The notes below the pieces were generated by a model that worked only from the letters and a program-made list of their open reading frames with translations, had not been told where the DNA came from and made no database searches. Below are positions 24,268-33,136 of a stretch of DNA of 33,426 nucleotides, in pieces; within the stretch, counting starts at the first letter, position 1, and each line of letters starts with the position of its first letter. The position numbers and the translations under genes are program-made. The stretch comes from Prevotella sp. KH2C16 (GTDB lineage: Bacteria > Bacteroidota > Bacteroidia > Bacteroidales > Bacteroidaceae). The stretch lies in the NCBI RefSeq assembly GCF_900113305.1, contig NZ_FOOW01000025.1, forward strand, positions 1 to 33,426. Direction: 5' to 3'.

Positions 24268-24929
24268 TTGTATCCTGTTCCGTAAATGGTTTTGATTACA
24301 TCCTTGATGCCTTCTCGGGCAAGCTTTGCCTTGAGGTTCTTGATATGAGAGTAAATGAAGTCGTAATTGTCCATCATGTCGGCCATCTCTCCGCTGAGAT
24401 GCTCGGCTATGGAAGCCTTGGAGACCACCTTGCCGCGGTTGCCGATGAAGAAAATCAGCAACTCATACTCCGACCGTGTAAGCATGACGGGCACGCCGTT
24501 GGCGGTAACAGTCTTCTGAATCAGGTTCACCTTTACGCCACGAGACTGTATCGTATTGCTTACAGAGAACTCTTTCCTGCGAATGAGGGCATAGATGCGC
24601 ATAGACAATTCGGGCAGGGCAAAAGGCTTGGCCAGGTAGTCGTCGGCTCCGATTTCCAGCCCCTTCAGCCGGTCGGGCAGGGAATCTTTGGCAGAGATGA
24701 TGATGACGCCCACACCGTTATGCCCCCTCCGGATGTCATGCAGGATATCCAGTCCGTCGCCTCCGGGCAGCATCAGGTCGAGCAATACGCAGTCATAGTC
24801 GTAGACACCTACCTTCATCTTGGCGTCGGAGAAGTCGAAAGCCTGTTCGCAAAGGTAGCCCTGTCCCTCCAGATAATGTTTGATAGCGTCTGAAAGGCGG
24901 CGTTCGTCCTCTATTATCAATATCTTCAT
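24252..24929 (-). CDS. Response regulator, OmpR/PhoB family
   Basis: The protein has 225 residues. The receiver domain (1-115) shows the acidic pair E7/D8, phospho-acceptor D51 in LLDLMLPGGDG, S80 and K102 in LAKPFALP. A winged-helix DNA-binding domain follows (about 130-225), with LTRSEYELLIFF and IKTIYGTGYKW. It is the first gene of an operon with its kinase and a small membrane protein. It diverges from the LtaS/MdoB-like gene across 122 bp, making that gene a candidate target. Confidence 0.95.
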   Translation of the reverse strand: MKILIIEDERRLSDAIKHYLEGQGYLCEQAFDFSDAKMKVGVYDYDCVLLDLMLPGGDGLDILHDIRRGHNGVGVIIISAKDSLPDRLKGLEIGADDYLAKPFALPELSMRIYALIRRKEFSVSNTIQSRGVKVNLIQKTVTANGVPVMLTRSEYELLIFFIGNRGKVVSKASIAEHLSGEMADMMDNYDFIYSHIKNLKAKLAREGIKDVIKTIYGTGYKWNTA

Positions 24930-25025
24930 CTATCCTATAACGACTAAATGCCTGTTTTGTTGCACGGTAAGCAATCTTTAACTTCCTGATTAGGGAAAAT
25001 ACAGAATTCCTCCAAAATCGGCGAT

Positions 25026-25033
25026 TATCTTTG
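25026..25033 (+). promoter_or_regulatory. -7 box TATCTTTG of the sulfatase-fold transferase gene
   Basis: A plus-strand TAnnTTTG match 18 bases upstream of the ATG at 25052. The TTG at 25031 that could extend the frame lies inside this box and is therefore unlikely to be the start. Confidence 0.6.
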
Positions 25034-25051
25034 CTGCGAAAACAAGAAAGT

Positions 25052-27124
25052 ATGGACGACAAGAGGGCTTTGGTTTACAGGAATCCGGTCTATCTCATAG
25101 AGACAGAGTTCTTGAAACTATATATCATTGTGGGGTTTGTCTTACGGATTGTCCTGATGATGACGGCACCGCAAGACGCAGGATTCAGCTTTGCCGCGAC
25201 CGTAAGGCTGCTGGGTGTCGGCGTGCTGTCGGATACGGGCATGGGCATCCTGCTCGCATTGCCTTTGCAGATAGTCTATTTAGGACTCAACGAGGCGAAG
25301 TATCGTCGTGTGGCAGGATGGATGATTGAGGGGCTTTTGGCAATAGCGTTCGTGTATGTGCTTTGCTTCCATTCCGTTTTTGACGAATATGGGGGAGGTG
25401 CGCCGCGGATAGCCAAGCTCTTTCTCGGATGGAAATTGGCGAGTTTCTCGCTGCGTTTCTTCCTTCCGCGGATTCGGGCGGCATGGAGAAGGGCATCTCT
25501 CTATTTTGCCTGGGCCGTCTATGTGTTCCTTCTCCTGTGTGTGTCGGCAGGGGAATACTTTTTCTGGCAGGAGTTCGGCGTGCGCTATAACTTCATCGCG
25601 GTGGACTATCTGGTCTATACCCACGAGGTCATCGGCAACATCATGGAGTCGTATGCCATCATACCGATGCTCATCCTTGCCTTCCTGTTTACCGTCGGCA
25701 TTATCCTTTGGCAATCCCGCAGACGGCGCTTCAAGCTTCTGCAGCTTTATACGCCCAAGCTGCTTGCCAGTCATCTGGGTATTTATGCGGCCTTTTCCAT
25801 ATGCGCTTATTTCCTGTTGTGGGGGACACACACGATGCAAGGCGATAATCAGTATGTTACGCAATTGGAACAGAACGGAGCCTGCGACTTCGTGATTGCT
25901 TTCCAAAATAACAAGTTGGAGTATGATAAGTTCTATGCCATGCTTCCCCGGCAAGAGGCAGAGAGCCTTTATCGCAAGGAGGCGGGATTGGACGCGGAGG
26001 GAAAGAAGACCATCGGCGACAGCGTGTCGCCGCACCGCCCGAACATCGTACTCATTACGGTGGAGAGCCTTAGTGCCGACTTCCTTGCACGGTATAGGAA
26101 CAGGCAAGGACTCACTCCGCAATTAGACAGGCTGATGACGGAAAGCCTCGTGTTCGACAGCCTCTATGCGGCCGGAAACCGGACGGTGCGCGGCTTGGAG
26201 GCTCTTTCGCTTTGCATTCCGCCCAGCGCAGGGGAGAGCATCATCAAACGGAAAGAAAACCGCATGAGCGGTCTCTCCGTGGGAGCAGTACTCGGTGGAC
26301 TGGGCTACCGTTGCCAGTTCCTCTATGGGGGTAACAGCTACTTTGATAACATGGGCGATTATTTCTCACACAACGGCTATGAGGTGATTGACCGGAGTAG
26401 AATAGCTAATAATAAAATCACCTTTGCCAACATCTGGGGCGTATGCGATGAGGATATCTTCAGCAAGAGCCTTGAGGTGTTTGATGAGGATGCAAGAAAC
26501 AATAAGCCTTTCTTTGCCCAGATCATGACGACCAGTAATCATCGTCCTTATACCTACCCGGCTGGCAAGATTCATGTGAATGGCAATCCGAATACTCGCG
26601 AGGCTGCCGTGAAATACACGGACTATGCCATCGGGAAGTTTATCAGGGAGGCTTCGGGAAAAGCATGGTTCCGCAATACAGTCTTCGTCGTCATTGCCGA
26701 CCATTGTGCCTCAAGCGCGGGTAAGACTTCTCTCCCCATAGACCGTTACCATATTCCCTGTATGGTCTATGCGCCCTCGCTGGTGAATCCCGCATATATA
26801 AATAAGGTGTGCTCGCAGATAGATGTGATGCCCACACTTCTCTCCCTGCTCCAGTTGAAGTACCGCGTGCACTTTGCAGGACAGAATATCCTCTCGCCCG
26901 GTTTCCATCCCCGGGCTTTTATGGCTACCTATCAAGACCTGGGCTATTTAGACGGCGGCCTTCTGACAGTCCTTTCTCCGGTGCGTAAGATCCGTCAATA
27001 TGAGATTCGCCTTCAGTCCGACGGTACTCATACTGAACAACTTGTCAGCTCACCCGATAATAAGCTTATACGCAAGGCACAGGCCTTTTATCAGTATGTG
27101 AACCTTTATCTGAAAGCAAGATGA
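25052..27124 (+). CDS. LtaS/MdoB-like membrane-anchored sulfatase-fold transferase
   Basis: The protein has 690 residues from the ATG at 25052. The N-terminal third has about six hydrophobic segments (for example GVGVLSDTGMGILLALPL and IIPMLILAFLFTVGIIL). The periplasmic alkaline-phosphatase-fold domain (about 325-630) contains ITVESL (E338, metal ligand), AGNRTVRGLEAL with the probable catalytic T378, TTSNHRPY and ADHC (D550/H551). This is the layout of LTA synthases, OpgB/MdoB phosphoglycerol transferases and lipid-A or glycan phosphoethanolamine transferases. In a Gram-negative, transfer of a phospho-headgroup to a periplasmic glycan or lipid is more likely than LTA synthesis. It is divergent from a two-component operon that may control it. 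Confidence 0.88.
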   Translation: MDDKRALVYRNPVYLIETEFLKLYIIVGFVLRIVLMMTAPQDAGFSFAATVRLLGVGVLSDTGMGILLALPLQIVYLGLNEAKYRRVAGWMIEGLLAIAFVYVLCFHSVFDEYGGGAPRIAKLFLGWKLASFSLRFFLPRIRAAWRRASLYFAWAVYVFLLLCVSAGEYFFWQEFGVRYNFIAVDYLVYTHEVIGNIMESYAIIPMLILAFLFTVGIILWQSRRRRFKLLQLYTPKLLASHLGIYAAFSICAYFLLWGTHTMQGDNQYVTQLEQNGACDFVIAFQNNKLEYDKFYAMLPRQEAESLYRKEAGLDAEGKKTIGDSVSPHRPNIVLITVESLSADFLARYRNRQGLTPQLDRLMTESLVFDSLYAAGNRTVRGLEALSLCIPPSAGESIIKRKENRMSGLSVGAVLGGLGYRCQFLYGGNSYFDNMGDYFSHNGYEVIDRSRIANNKITFANIWGVCDEDIFSKSLEVFDEDARNNKPFFAQIMTTSNHRPYTYPAGKIHVNGNPNTREAAVKYTDYAIGKFIREASGKAWFRNTVFVVIADHCASSAGKTSLPIDRYHIPCMVYAPSLVNPAYINKVCSQIDVMPTLLSLLQLKYRVHFAGQNILSPGFHPRAFMATYQDLGYLDGGLLTVLSPVRKIRQYEIRLQSDGTHTEQLVSSPDNKLIRKAQAFYQYVNLYLKAR

Positions 27125-27282
27125 GGGCAGCCTCGTGCCCGGAGTAGTGGAACGGAACCGAGGGAAGTAAGGTGTATGGCTTGGATAATCCATTCTGGTG
27201 GCCAGTAATGGATAGGCCTTGTGGATGTGAAAGTCGGTTTTTGCTTCCATGATGGCTAAGTGCGGGGAGACGGGAACACTTC

Positions 27283-27325
27283 AGAATCGCCTTGAAAGCG
27301 GATAATCGCTTTTCAAGGCGATTCT
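27283..27325 (+). terminator. Hairpin terminator downstream of the sulfatase-fold gene
   Basis: AGAATCGCCTTGAAAGCG pairs with CGCTTTTCAAGGCGATTCT (one unpaired base) around a short loop, followed by CTTTATACTC. It lies about 160 bp after the stop at 27124. Confidence 0.65.
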
Positions 27326-27517
27326 CTTTATACTCTCTTGATGCCGTATCCCACATATCATTATACCCCAGAAGGGCTTTCTTATTGAATTTTTCCTGTG
27401 AGGGCAAAGATTCCTCTGTCTTCACGGCAAAGAGCCAAGAAGCGGTACGGACGGACCTTCTGGCAAGATGGGTGATGATTTTCCGGCCTTTGACCATCAT
27501 AAGAAAGATTTTTTATA

Positions 27518-27525
27518 TACTTTTG
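27518..27525 (+). promoter_or_regulatory. Possible -7 box TACTTTTG of the sigma cassette
   Basis: A TAnnTTTG match 59 bases upstream of the sigma factor ATG, preceded by a T-rich run. The nearest TTTG (27489) is too far for an ideal -33 element, so the call is tentative; an autoregulated ECF promoter could overlap. Confidence 0.35.
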
Positions 27526-27584
27526 GAAAAGAAATAGACAATTATGGTTAACAACATCACTCCTCATGTGTATATAAGGCAGAT

Positions 27585-28073
27585 ATGCCAAACAGGAAAG
27601 ATATAGAGCAACTCTACTTGCAGCACTATCGCAAGATGTATCGGCTGGCCAGCATGCTTCTTCACGATGATGCGGATAGCAAGGATGTCGTCAACGATAT
27701 CTTTACAGGGATACTGGATGGACATATTGTCCTGAAGGATAATCCTTCCGAGGGATTCTTTCTTGTCTGCGTGCGCAACGAATGCCTCAACCGCCTGCGC
27801 AATCAACAGCTGCACCGCCGCTTGGAGCGGCTACTGCCTCTGGATGGAGACGAGAGCCTGCCCTCTGCCCTTGAAGCCAAGTGTCAGCTATTGAGGCAAG
27901 GGGTGGAAAGAGCCTTGCCTGACCGTCAGCGGGAGGTCGTCCTTATGCGATTCGACGAGGGACTTGCCCTTCAGGCTATCGGCGACAGACTGGGTGTCAG
28001 CAAGGTAGCTGTCTTCAAGCAGTTGAAAGCTGCCATGATTTCTTTACGAACCTATTTAAAAGAAAATGAGTGA
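27585..28073 (+). CDS. ECF sigma factor (RNA polymerase sigma-70 family)
   Basis: The protein has 162 residues. Region 2 (about 10-70) includes YRKMYRLASMLLHDDADSKD, and region 4 (about 108-158) includes LPDRQREVVLMRF and ALQAIGDRLGVSKVAVFKQL, the HTH that reads the -35 element. Length and layout fit the Bacteroidota sigma factors paired with FecR-like anti-sigmas and TonB transducers. Its TGA overlaps the ATG of the next gene by one base, so the sigma and its partner are translationally coupled. It probably activates the barrel gene two positions downstream and perhaps others. Confidence 0.92.
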   Translation: MPNRKDIEQLYLQHYRKMYRLASMLLHDDADSKDVVNDIFTGILDGHIVLKDNPSEGFFLVCVRNECLNRLRNQQLHRRLERLLPLDGDESLPSALEAKCQLLRQGVERALPDRQREVVLMRFDEGLALQAIGDRLGVSKVAVFKQLKAAMISLRTYLKENE

Positions 28074-28726
28074 TGGGAAAAACAGACCTTTTGCTCCAAA
28101 TGCTGGAGCATCCGGAACAATATTCCGATGAGCAATGGAAAGAGATGCTCGGGAATCAAGAATGCAGGGAACTTTACGACATGCTCTCGCAGACGGAGAG
28201 TGCTTTTCAGGACAAGCATGCCGAGGCTGTCAGCGACGAGGAAATCGAGAAGCAATGGCAGTGCTTCTCGGCAAATTGGGAGATGCGGAAGCATGCTTCT
28301 TCTGTCCAGCACTGGCATAAGATAGCAGCTATCGTCATTGCTTTCGTCATCGTGTCGGGCATAACATTGGCTGCCATCCGTTCCGGACTGTTCAGAAAGC
28401 AACAGCCTGCGAAGACGGAAGTCGTTTCCGTGGAAAAGTCTTCTGCCAAAGTCGGGGCTGTGGAGACAAGACTGGACACGGTGCCGACCCAGAAACAGGC
28501 TCTTGCAACTCCCGTGCTCTTTGACAATGAAACGCTGGGTAAGATCATGCCAGAGATAGCTTCTTATTATCATATGCAGTTGTCGTGGAAGAGTAAGGAC
28601 ATTCAACAGTTGAGACTCTTCTTCAAGTGGAACCGGGATGAGAGCATAGGGCAGGTGGTGGAAGCCCTCAACAACTTCCAGCAGTTTCATATCGCAATCA
28701 GCGGCACTACCCTCATTATAGAATAA
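28073..28726 (+). CDS. Short anti-sigma-like protein with DUF4974/STN-like periplasmic domain, no FecR domain
   Basis: The protein has 217 residues from the ATG at 28073. The N-terminal about 80 residues are cytoplasmic and helical. One transmembrane helix lies at about 84-102 (IAAIVIAFVIVSGITLAAI). A 45-residue linker follows, then a DUF4974-like domain at about 148-217 (LFDNETLGKIMPEIASYY ... AISGTTLIIE). Standard FecR-type anti-sigmas carry a FecR beta domain between helix and DUF4974; here it is missing and the protein is about 100 residues short. Position after an ECF sigma and before an STN-bearing barrel makes an anti-sigma role likely. The reduced form could be original or a deletion; the linker shows no sign of a frameshift. 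Confidence 0.75.
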   Translation: MGKTDLLLQMLEHPEQYSDEQWKEMLGNQECRELYDMLSQTESAFQDKHAEAVSDEEIEKQWQCFSANWEMRKHASSVQHWHKIAAIVIAFVIVSGITLAAIRSGLFRKQQPAKTEVVSVEKSSAKVGAVETRLDTVPTQKQALATPVLFDNETLGKIMPEIASYYHMQLSWKSKDIQQLRLFFKWNRDESIGQVVEALNNFQQFHIAISGTTLIIE

Positions 28727-28741
28727 CACAAACAATTGGTG

Positions 28742-31294
28742 ATGAAGAAAAGAATCTTATTCTTGGTCGTGGCATATCTGTGTGTTTGTCCGACACATGC
28801 TCAGGATATCAATCATGTATTCAAAAGAAACTCTATGCCCGATGTATTGAAATACTGTCAGGAGCATACCCGTCGCTATACCATCAATTTCATATACAAT
28901 GAACTTGAGGACTACACGGTAACCTCGCATGTACGGGCGAAGAACATCCCCGATGCCATCCGTCAGGCAATTGGTTTCTATCCGATATCCATGACTGTGG
29001 ATGACAGCCTCATCACGGTGGAGAGTATTCCCAAGGACAGGCAGAAGCTGATAGGGCGGCTGGTCGACGAGGCCGGCCAGCCGATGTGCTATGCCAATGT
29101 GCAGTTGTTCACGGTCAACGATTCCAGCTTTATCGCGGGCGGCGTAACCAATGAGAACGGCGACTTTGTCGTTCCCTGTTCGACAGACAGGGTAATCGCC
29201 AAGTTCTCGTATGTAGGATATAAGACCGTTTATCTGGTTACGCCCCCCAAGAGAATAGGGTATATTAAACTCTATCCTGATGTACATACCATAAAGGGCG
29301 TAACGGTGAAAGGTTCCCGCCCGCAGTATAAGATGCAGAACGGGGGAGTGTCTGTCGATGTAGAACACTCGCTGCTGAGCAAGATGGGTACCTCCTTGGA
29401 TGTGTTAGGGGAGCTGCCCCGTGTCTCGGTGTCAGGCGATAACATATCTATCTTTGCCAAAGGGAAGCCGGAAATATATATCAATAACAAGCTGGTGAGA
29501 GACAACGGCGATTTGACTAATCTGAAGTCGGCCGACATCAAATCGGTGGATGTTATCACAAGTCCCGGTGCGGAGTATAATGCGGCGGTCAAGTCTGTCA
29601 TTCGCATTCATACCAAGGCTCCGCAGGGCGATGGCTTCAGCGTTCGCAATACGAGCAATGTGAGGTATAATACCCAGTGGGGAGGATATGAGCAGCTTGA
29701 CCTGAAATACAGGACAAGGGGCTTCGAAGTCTTCGGCAAGTCTTTCCTGTCCTCGCTTTTTGCAGGGGAGAGAAATCCCGTCAGTTCAAGTCTGTACCTG
29801 CCCGATTACACCTTGACTATGAAGGAGAATGCCGATGATGTGTTCCGGCAATCAGTCTTCCAGTCTACGCTCGGCTTCACCTATGATATTAATCAGGAAA
29901 GTTCTTTTGGCGCGACTTATACTTTGAGCAAGACCCTTTACGGCAAAGGACATACGGTAGACTATGTGTCTGAAATCTGGAAAGACGACCAGCTTCAGGG
30001 ACGCATAGCCAATAATGAAGACATGGAAATCTGGGCTGGTCCGATGCATGAGCTCAATGCCTACTATCTGGGTAAGGTAGCTGGAATAGGCATTGACTTT
30101 AACGGGACTTACATCTGGCGGAAGAATGGCCGGAACGACCATATCATAGAAGAAAGTGAAACCCTTGGCAGTCGTGTTGTAAATACCTGTAATACCACCC
30201 ATAATCGCATGGTTGCCGGTAAGCTGATACTGAGCCACAAGCTGGGTGGAGGCAAAATCAGGATAGGCGAGGAGATAAGCCATACCAATACGCATTCAAT
30301 CTACGATAATCCGGAGAATTATGTGGATTCGTCAAGAATAGACATCCGGGAAAGCAATGACGCGACCTTTGCCGACTACAGCGTCTCCCGGGGCGACTGG
30401 TCGCTAAATGCGGGACTCCGTTATGAGCATGTGAAAACCGAATACTATGCTTTCGGAGTGAGGCAGGAGGAGCCGAGCCGGACTTATCATGACTGGTTCC
30501 CGAACTTCTCTATTGCATGGAATCATAGTCCCTGGTCGTTGCAGCTTAGCATGTCGAGGAAGATTTCACGCCCTTCCTATGTCTCCCTGCGAAGCAATGT
30601 GCAGTATATAGGTAGATATTCCCGCGAGGCAGGAAACCCTTACCTGCGTCCGACCTTCGCGCATAACATAGAGCTCACTGCAATCTATAAGTGGCTGTAT
30701 TTGACCATCGGCTATGATTACGACAAGGATTGCATCGCCTACTATTCTTATTTGTCCGACAAAGAGCCCGTGTCAATCCTTCAGAACCGTAACTTCAACC
30801 ACATGCAGGATGTCTATGCCTCCATTGTGGCGTCGCCCAAGTTCGGCTGGTATCAGCCTACATTGGAGATAGATCTGGGCAAGAACTTCTTCAATGCGGG
30901 GAAGTATGGAAGTTTGAAGGCCGGCAACGACCCGTCTTGCAGTATCAGGCTCAACTCTAAGTTCGTGATTTCGAAGCAAGGCTTTATCACTTTGAACCTG
31001 AAGTATAACTCGGAAAGCAGTCAGGACTTCGTCAAGACAAGGGCGGACGGGACTGTCGACATAGCCTATGTCCAGAGTTTTTGCCATAATAAGTTTCAGC
31101 TGAACCTCTATGCCAATGACCTTTTCAAGACGCGCAAGAGCTCGTGGGTGCAGTATGGCAACAAGACGGCCTTTTCCAAAGACTGCTATGAGTATACCCG
31201 CAGTATCGGCATGACATTGACCTATAACTTCAATGTGTCGAAGAGCCGTTACAAGGGGACGGGCGCGGGTAATGAGGAGAAAAACCGCCTGTAG
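28742..31294 (+). CDS. TonB-dependent-transducer-like outer membrane beta-barrel with STN domain
   Basis: The protein has 850 residues from the ATG at 28742 (upstream in-frame TTG and GTG are less likely). A signal peptide ends THA-Q near 20/21. An STN-like domain (about 24-95) includes MPDVLKYCQEHTRRYTINF and ends LITVES. A carboxypeptidase D-like domain follows (about 102-185), then a plug (about 190-290) with SADIKSVDVITSPGAEYNA, then an OMP_b-brl_3-type barrel ending YNFNVSK plus a short charged tail. The STN domain is the part that in FecA/FpvA systems contacts the anti-sigma in the periplasm. It lies 15 bp after the anti-sigma-like gene, completing a sigma/anti-sigma/transducer cassette. 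Ligand unknown. Confidence 0.9.
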   Translation: MKKRILFLVVAYLCVCPTHAQDINHVFKRNSMPDVLKYCQEHTRRYTINFIYNELEDYTVTSHVRAKNIPDAIRQAIGFYPISMTVDDSLITVESIPKDRQKLIGRLVDEAGQPMCYANVQLFTVNDSSFIAGGVTNENGDFVVPCSTDRVIAKFSYVGYKTVYLVTPPKRIGYIKLYPDVHTIKGVTVKGSRPQYKMQNGGVSVDVEHSLLSKMGTSLDVLGELPRVSVSGDNISIFAKGKPEIYINNKLVRDNGDLTNLKSADIKSVDVITSPGAEYNAAVKSVIRIHTKAPQGDGFSVRNTSNVRYNTQWGGYEQLDLKYRTRGFEVFGKSFLSSLFAGERNPVSSSLYLPDYTLTMKENADDVFRQSVFQSTLGFTYDINQESSFGATYTLSKTLYGKGHTVDYVSEIWKDDQLQGRIANNEDMEIWAGPMHELNAYYLGKVAGIGIDFNGTYIWRKNGRNDHIIEESETLGSRVVNTCNTTHNRMVAGKLILSHKLGGGKIRIGEEISHTNTHSIYDNPENYVDSSRIDIRESNDATFADYSVSRGDWSLNAGLRYEHVKTEYYAFGVRQEEPSRTYHDWFPNFSIAWNHSPWSLQLSMSRKISRPSYVSLRSNVQYIGRYSREAGNPYLRPTFAHNIELTAIYKWLYLTIGYDYDKDCIAYYSYLSDKEPVSILQNRNFNHMQDVYASIVASPKFGWYQPTLEIDLGKNFFNAGKYGSLKAGNDPSCSIRLNSKFVISKQGFITLNLKYNSESSQDFVKTRADGTVDIAYVQSFCHNKFQLNLYANDLFKTRKSSWVQYGNKTAFSKDCYEYTRSIGMTLTYNFNVSKSRYKGTGAGNEEKNRL

Positions 31295-31705
31295 GATTCT
31301 TTCTGTATTATTTCAGATAGTTACACAGCATTAGAGCCTATGTCTATGCCTTGAAACAGTATATACATTCGTTTTGCTTTCAAGTCGGTTTGTGAGCGCT
31401 GCATCTTGAATAGAGGCATCCCCGGATCCATCATGACATATGGGGTCAAAAGAAAATCAACAGATGTTGGTTTGGGCAGGGTAATTCTGCAGGATTTAGG
31501 CGTTGATAGAGGTTCCGATAGTGGAAAGTATCCGAATATTGACACATATAGATAGTTGTTAGTAATATATCTATTGGATTATATAAGATATGCCTGTTGG
31601 TAGAGTTAGTTTTGCGCTACCAACAGGTTCTTCTTTTGACATGCGGAAAGCTGAAATTTAATTTCAATGTCATCAAAAGGAAAAAACATTGAAATCTGCA
31701 CTTAT
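31295..31705. other. AT-rich spacer between transducer and truncated receptor
   Basis: No convincing gene is present. A 74-codon minus-strand frame (31321-31545) resembles nothing I recognise. The 3' part holds a perfect hairpin (31593-31627). Base composition looks richer in A and T than the upstream block and continues so into the next gene, which may mark a different origin. Confidence 0.4.
31593..31627 (+). terminator. Perfect 11-bp hairpin followed by T-rich tract
   Basis: CCTGTTGGTAG and CTACCAACAGG form a perfect stem with a 13-base loop, followed by TTCTTCTTTT. It resembles a Rho-independent terminator about 300 bp past the transducer gene. It lies upstream of the next -7 box, so attenuation is unlikely unless transcription starts earlier. 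Confidence 0.65.
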
Positions 31706-31713
31706 TATCTTTG
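31706..31713 (+). promoter_or_regulatory. -7 box TATCTTTG of the truncated receptor gene
   Basis: A TAnnTTTG match 28 bases upstream of the ATG at 31742. It argues against the longer frame starting at 31667. Confidence 0.55.
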
Positions 31714-31741
31714 CCCCCAGAAAGAGAAAAGTAGCAGTAAA

Positions 31742-33136
31742 ATGAAAACAAATAAAAATCTGATTGCAACTTTGGCATTAACGGTGATGTCTTTTGTCAG
31801 TATTCACGGACAAGGTATCAGGGGAATAGTAGTTGATAGAGTCTCTAAGGAACCTCTTGTCGGTGCCATCGTGCAGATTGATGGGACTGGTATGGCGACC
31901 GTAACTGATGTTGAGGGAAAATTCTATATCGCTGAGCTAAAACAGGGTAAGTATGCATTAACCGTTAAATACATGTCTTATAAATCTCAAAATATTGATG
32001 GGATTCAAGTAGGTTTATCCAAAGATGTTATGTTGAATATAGCCATGGAGGTCGATGAGCAGGAACTGAATGAGGTGATGGTAACCGCGATGGAAAGAAA
32101 GGATACGGAAGTTGCCATGATACAAGCAACCAAGCAGAGTTCCGTTGTCGTGAGTAATATATCCTCACAAGAAATAAAACGCTCTCAGGATACAAATGCA
32201 GGAGAAGTGATTAGGAGAGTACCGGGCGTGAGTCTTATCGATGAAAAGTTTGTTATGGTTCGAGGACTGTCGCAGCGGTATAATAATGTCTGGATAAACG
32301 GCGGGGCCGTGCCAAGCAGTGAAGCAGACTCGAGGGCTTTCTCTTTTGATATCATTCCCAGTTCGCAGTTAGATAATCTGATGATCGTGAAAGTGCCTAC
32401 AGCAGAATATCCGGCAGACTATACAGGAGGTTTCATTTTGGTAAATACCAGAGAGATTCCATCAACAAATCAACTGAATATAGCTGTTGGAGGCGTTTGG
32501 AACAGCAGTTCCACTTTTAGGAATTCTCTTTTTTCACAATCGTCCTCCACTGATTTCCTTGGCTTTGACGGTGGATTACGCTCCCTTGAGGGAGGTATGA
32601 ACTCAAGATTAAATACAATAGGTAGACAAGGTATCGATCTATTAAATAATGGTTTGGATAATGACTGGAAAGTAACTGACCATAAGCCAATCGGAGACCT
32701 GAAACTATCAGCAGACTGGAATCACTACTGGACTTTTAAAAGCTACAAACTCGGAATGATTGCGGCTGTAAACTATAGCAATGAGCATCGTACCTATATC
32801 GGTATGCAGAACAATCTTTATGGGGCATATGACATAGCCAACGATCGCTCTAACTATCTCAGGCATTCCGTGGACAACCAGTACAACCATAATGTGAGGC
32901 TGGGCGCCATGTATAATCTCACACTTTTGAGTAAGGATGGAAATCATAAATACCAGTTGAAAAACATCTTCAATCAGATTGGCAACAATAGGTATACTTC
33001 ACGGAATGGCATCTCTGCTCAGGCGAATATGGAGCGCTCAGCAGAATACTATTACAGAAGTCGTACGGCCTATAGTAGTCAGCTGGCAGGAAAACATATC
33101 TTACGCGAGTTCGGGATAAGATTACCATGCAAATAG
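31742..33136 (+). pseudogene. TonB-dependent receptor gene truncated by IS982 insertion
   Basis: The reading frame has 464 residues from the ATG at 31742. A signal peptide (about 1-23, ending IHGQ) is followed by a carboxypeptidase D-like domain (about 25-105, GIRGIVVDRVSKEPLVGAIV) and a plug with EVIRRVPGVSLIDEKFVMVRGL and TAEYPADYTGGFILVNTRE. Only the first barrel strands follow. Native sequence ends near AGKHI; the last ten or so residues (beginning REFGIRLPCK) are encoded by the insertion element. Intact receptors of this type are roughly 900 residues or more, so about half the barrel is missing and the product should be non-functional. The rest of the gene should lie beyond the IS. Confidence 0.85.

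Larger units (their letters stand above)
27125..27584. other. Intergenic region before the ECF sigma cassette
   Basis: It holds a terminator-like hairpin (27283-27325) and a -7 box (27518-27525). Short frames on both strands, such as 27066-27500 minus and 27292-27537 plus, run through the hairpin and show no recognisable protein, so I do not call a gene. Confidence 0.5.

Noticed and set aside
27066..27500. 144-codon minus-strand frame in the spacer before the sigma factor
   Set aside because: It runs through a terminator-like hairpin and into the 3' end of the sulfatase-fold gene; no family resemblance.
31321..31545. 74-codon minus-strand frame
   Set aside because: No promoter box, no recognisable domain; I could not decide between chance and a gene remnant.
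31667..31741. Longer start for the truncated receptor
   Set aside because: The extension would include the -7 box at 31706-31713 and precedes a clear signal peptide that starts at 31742.
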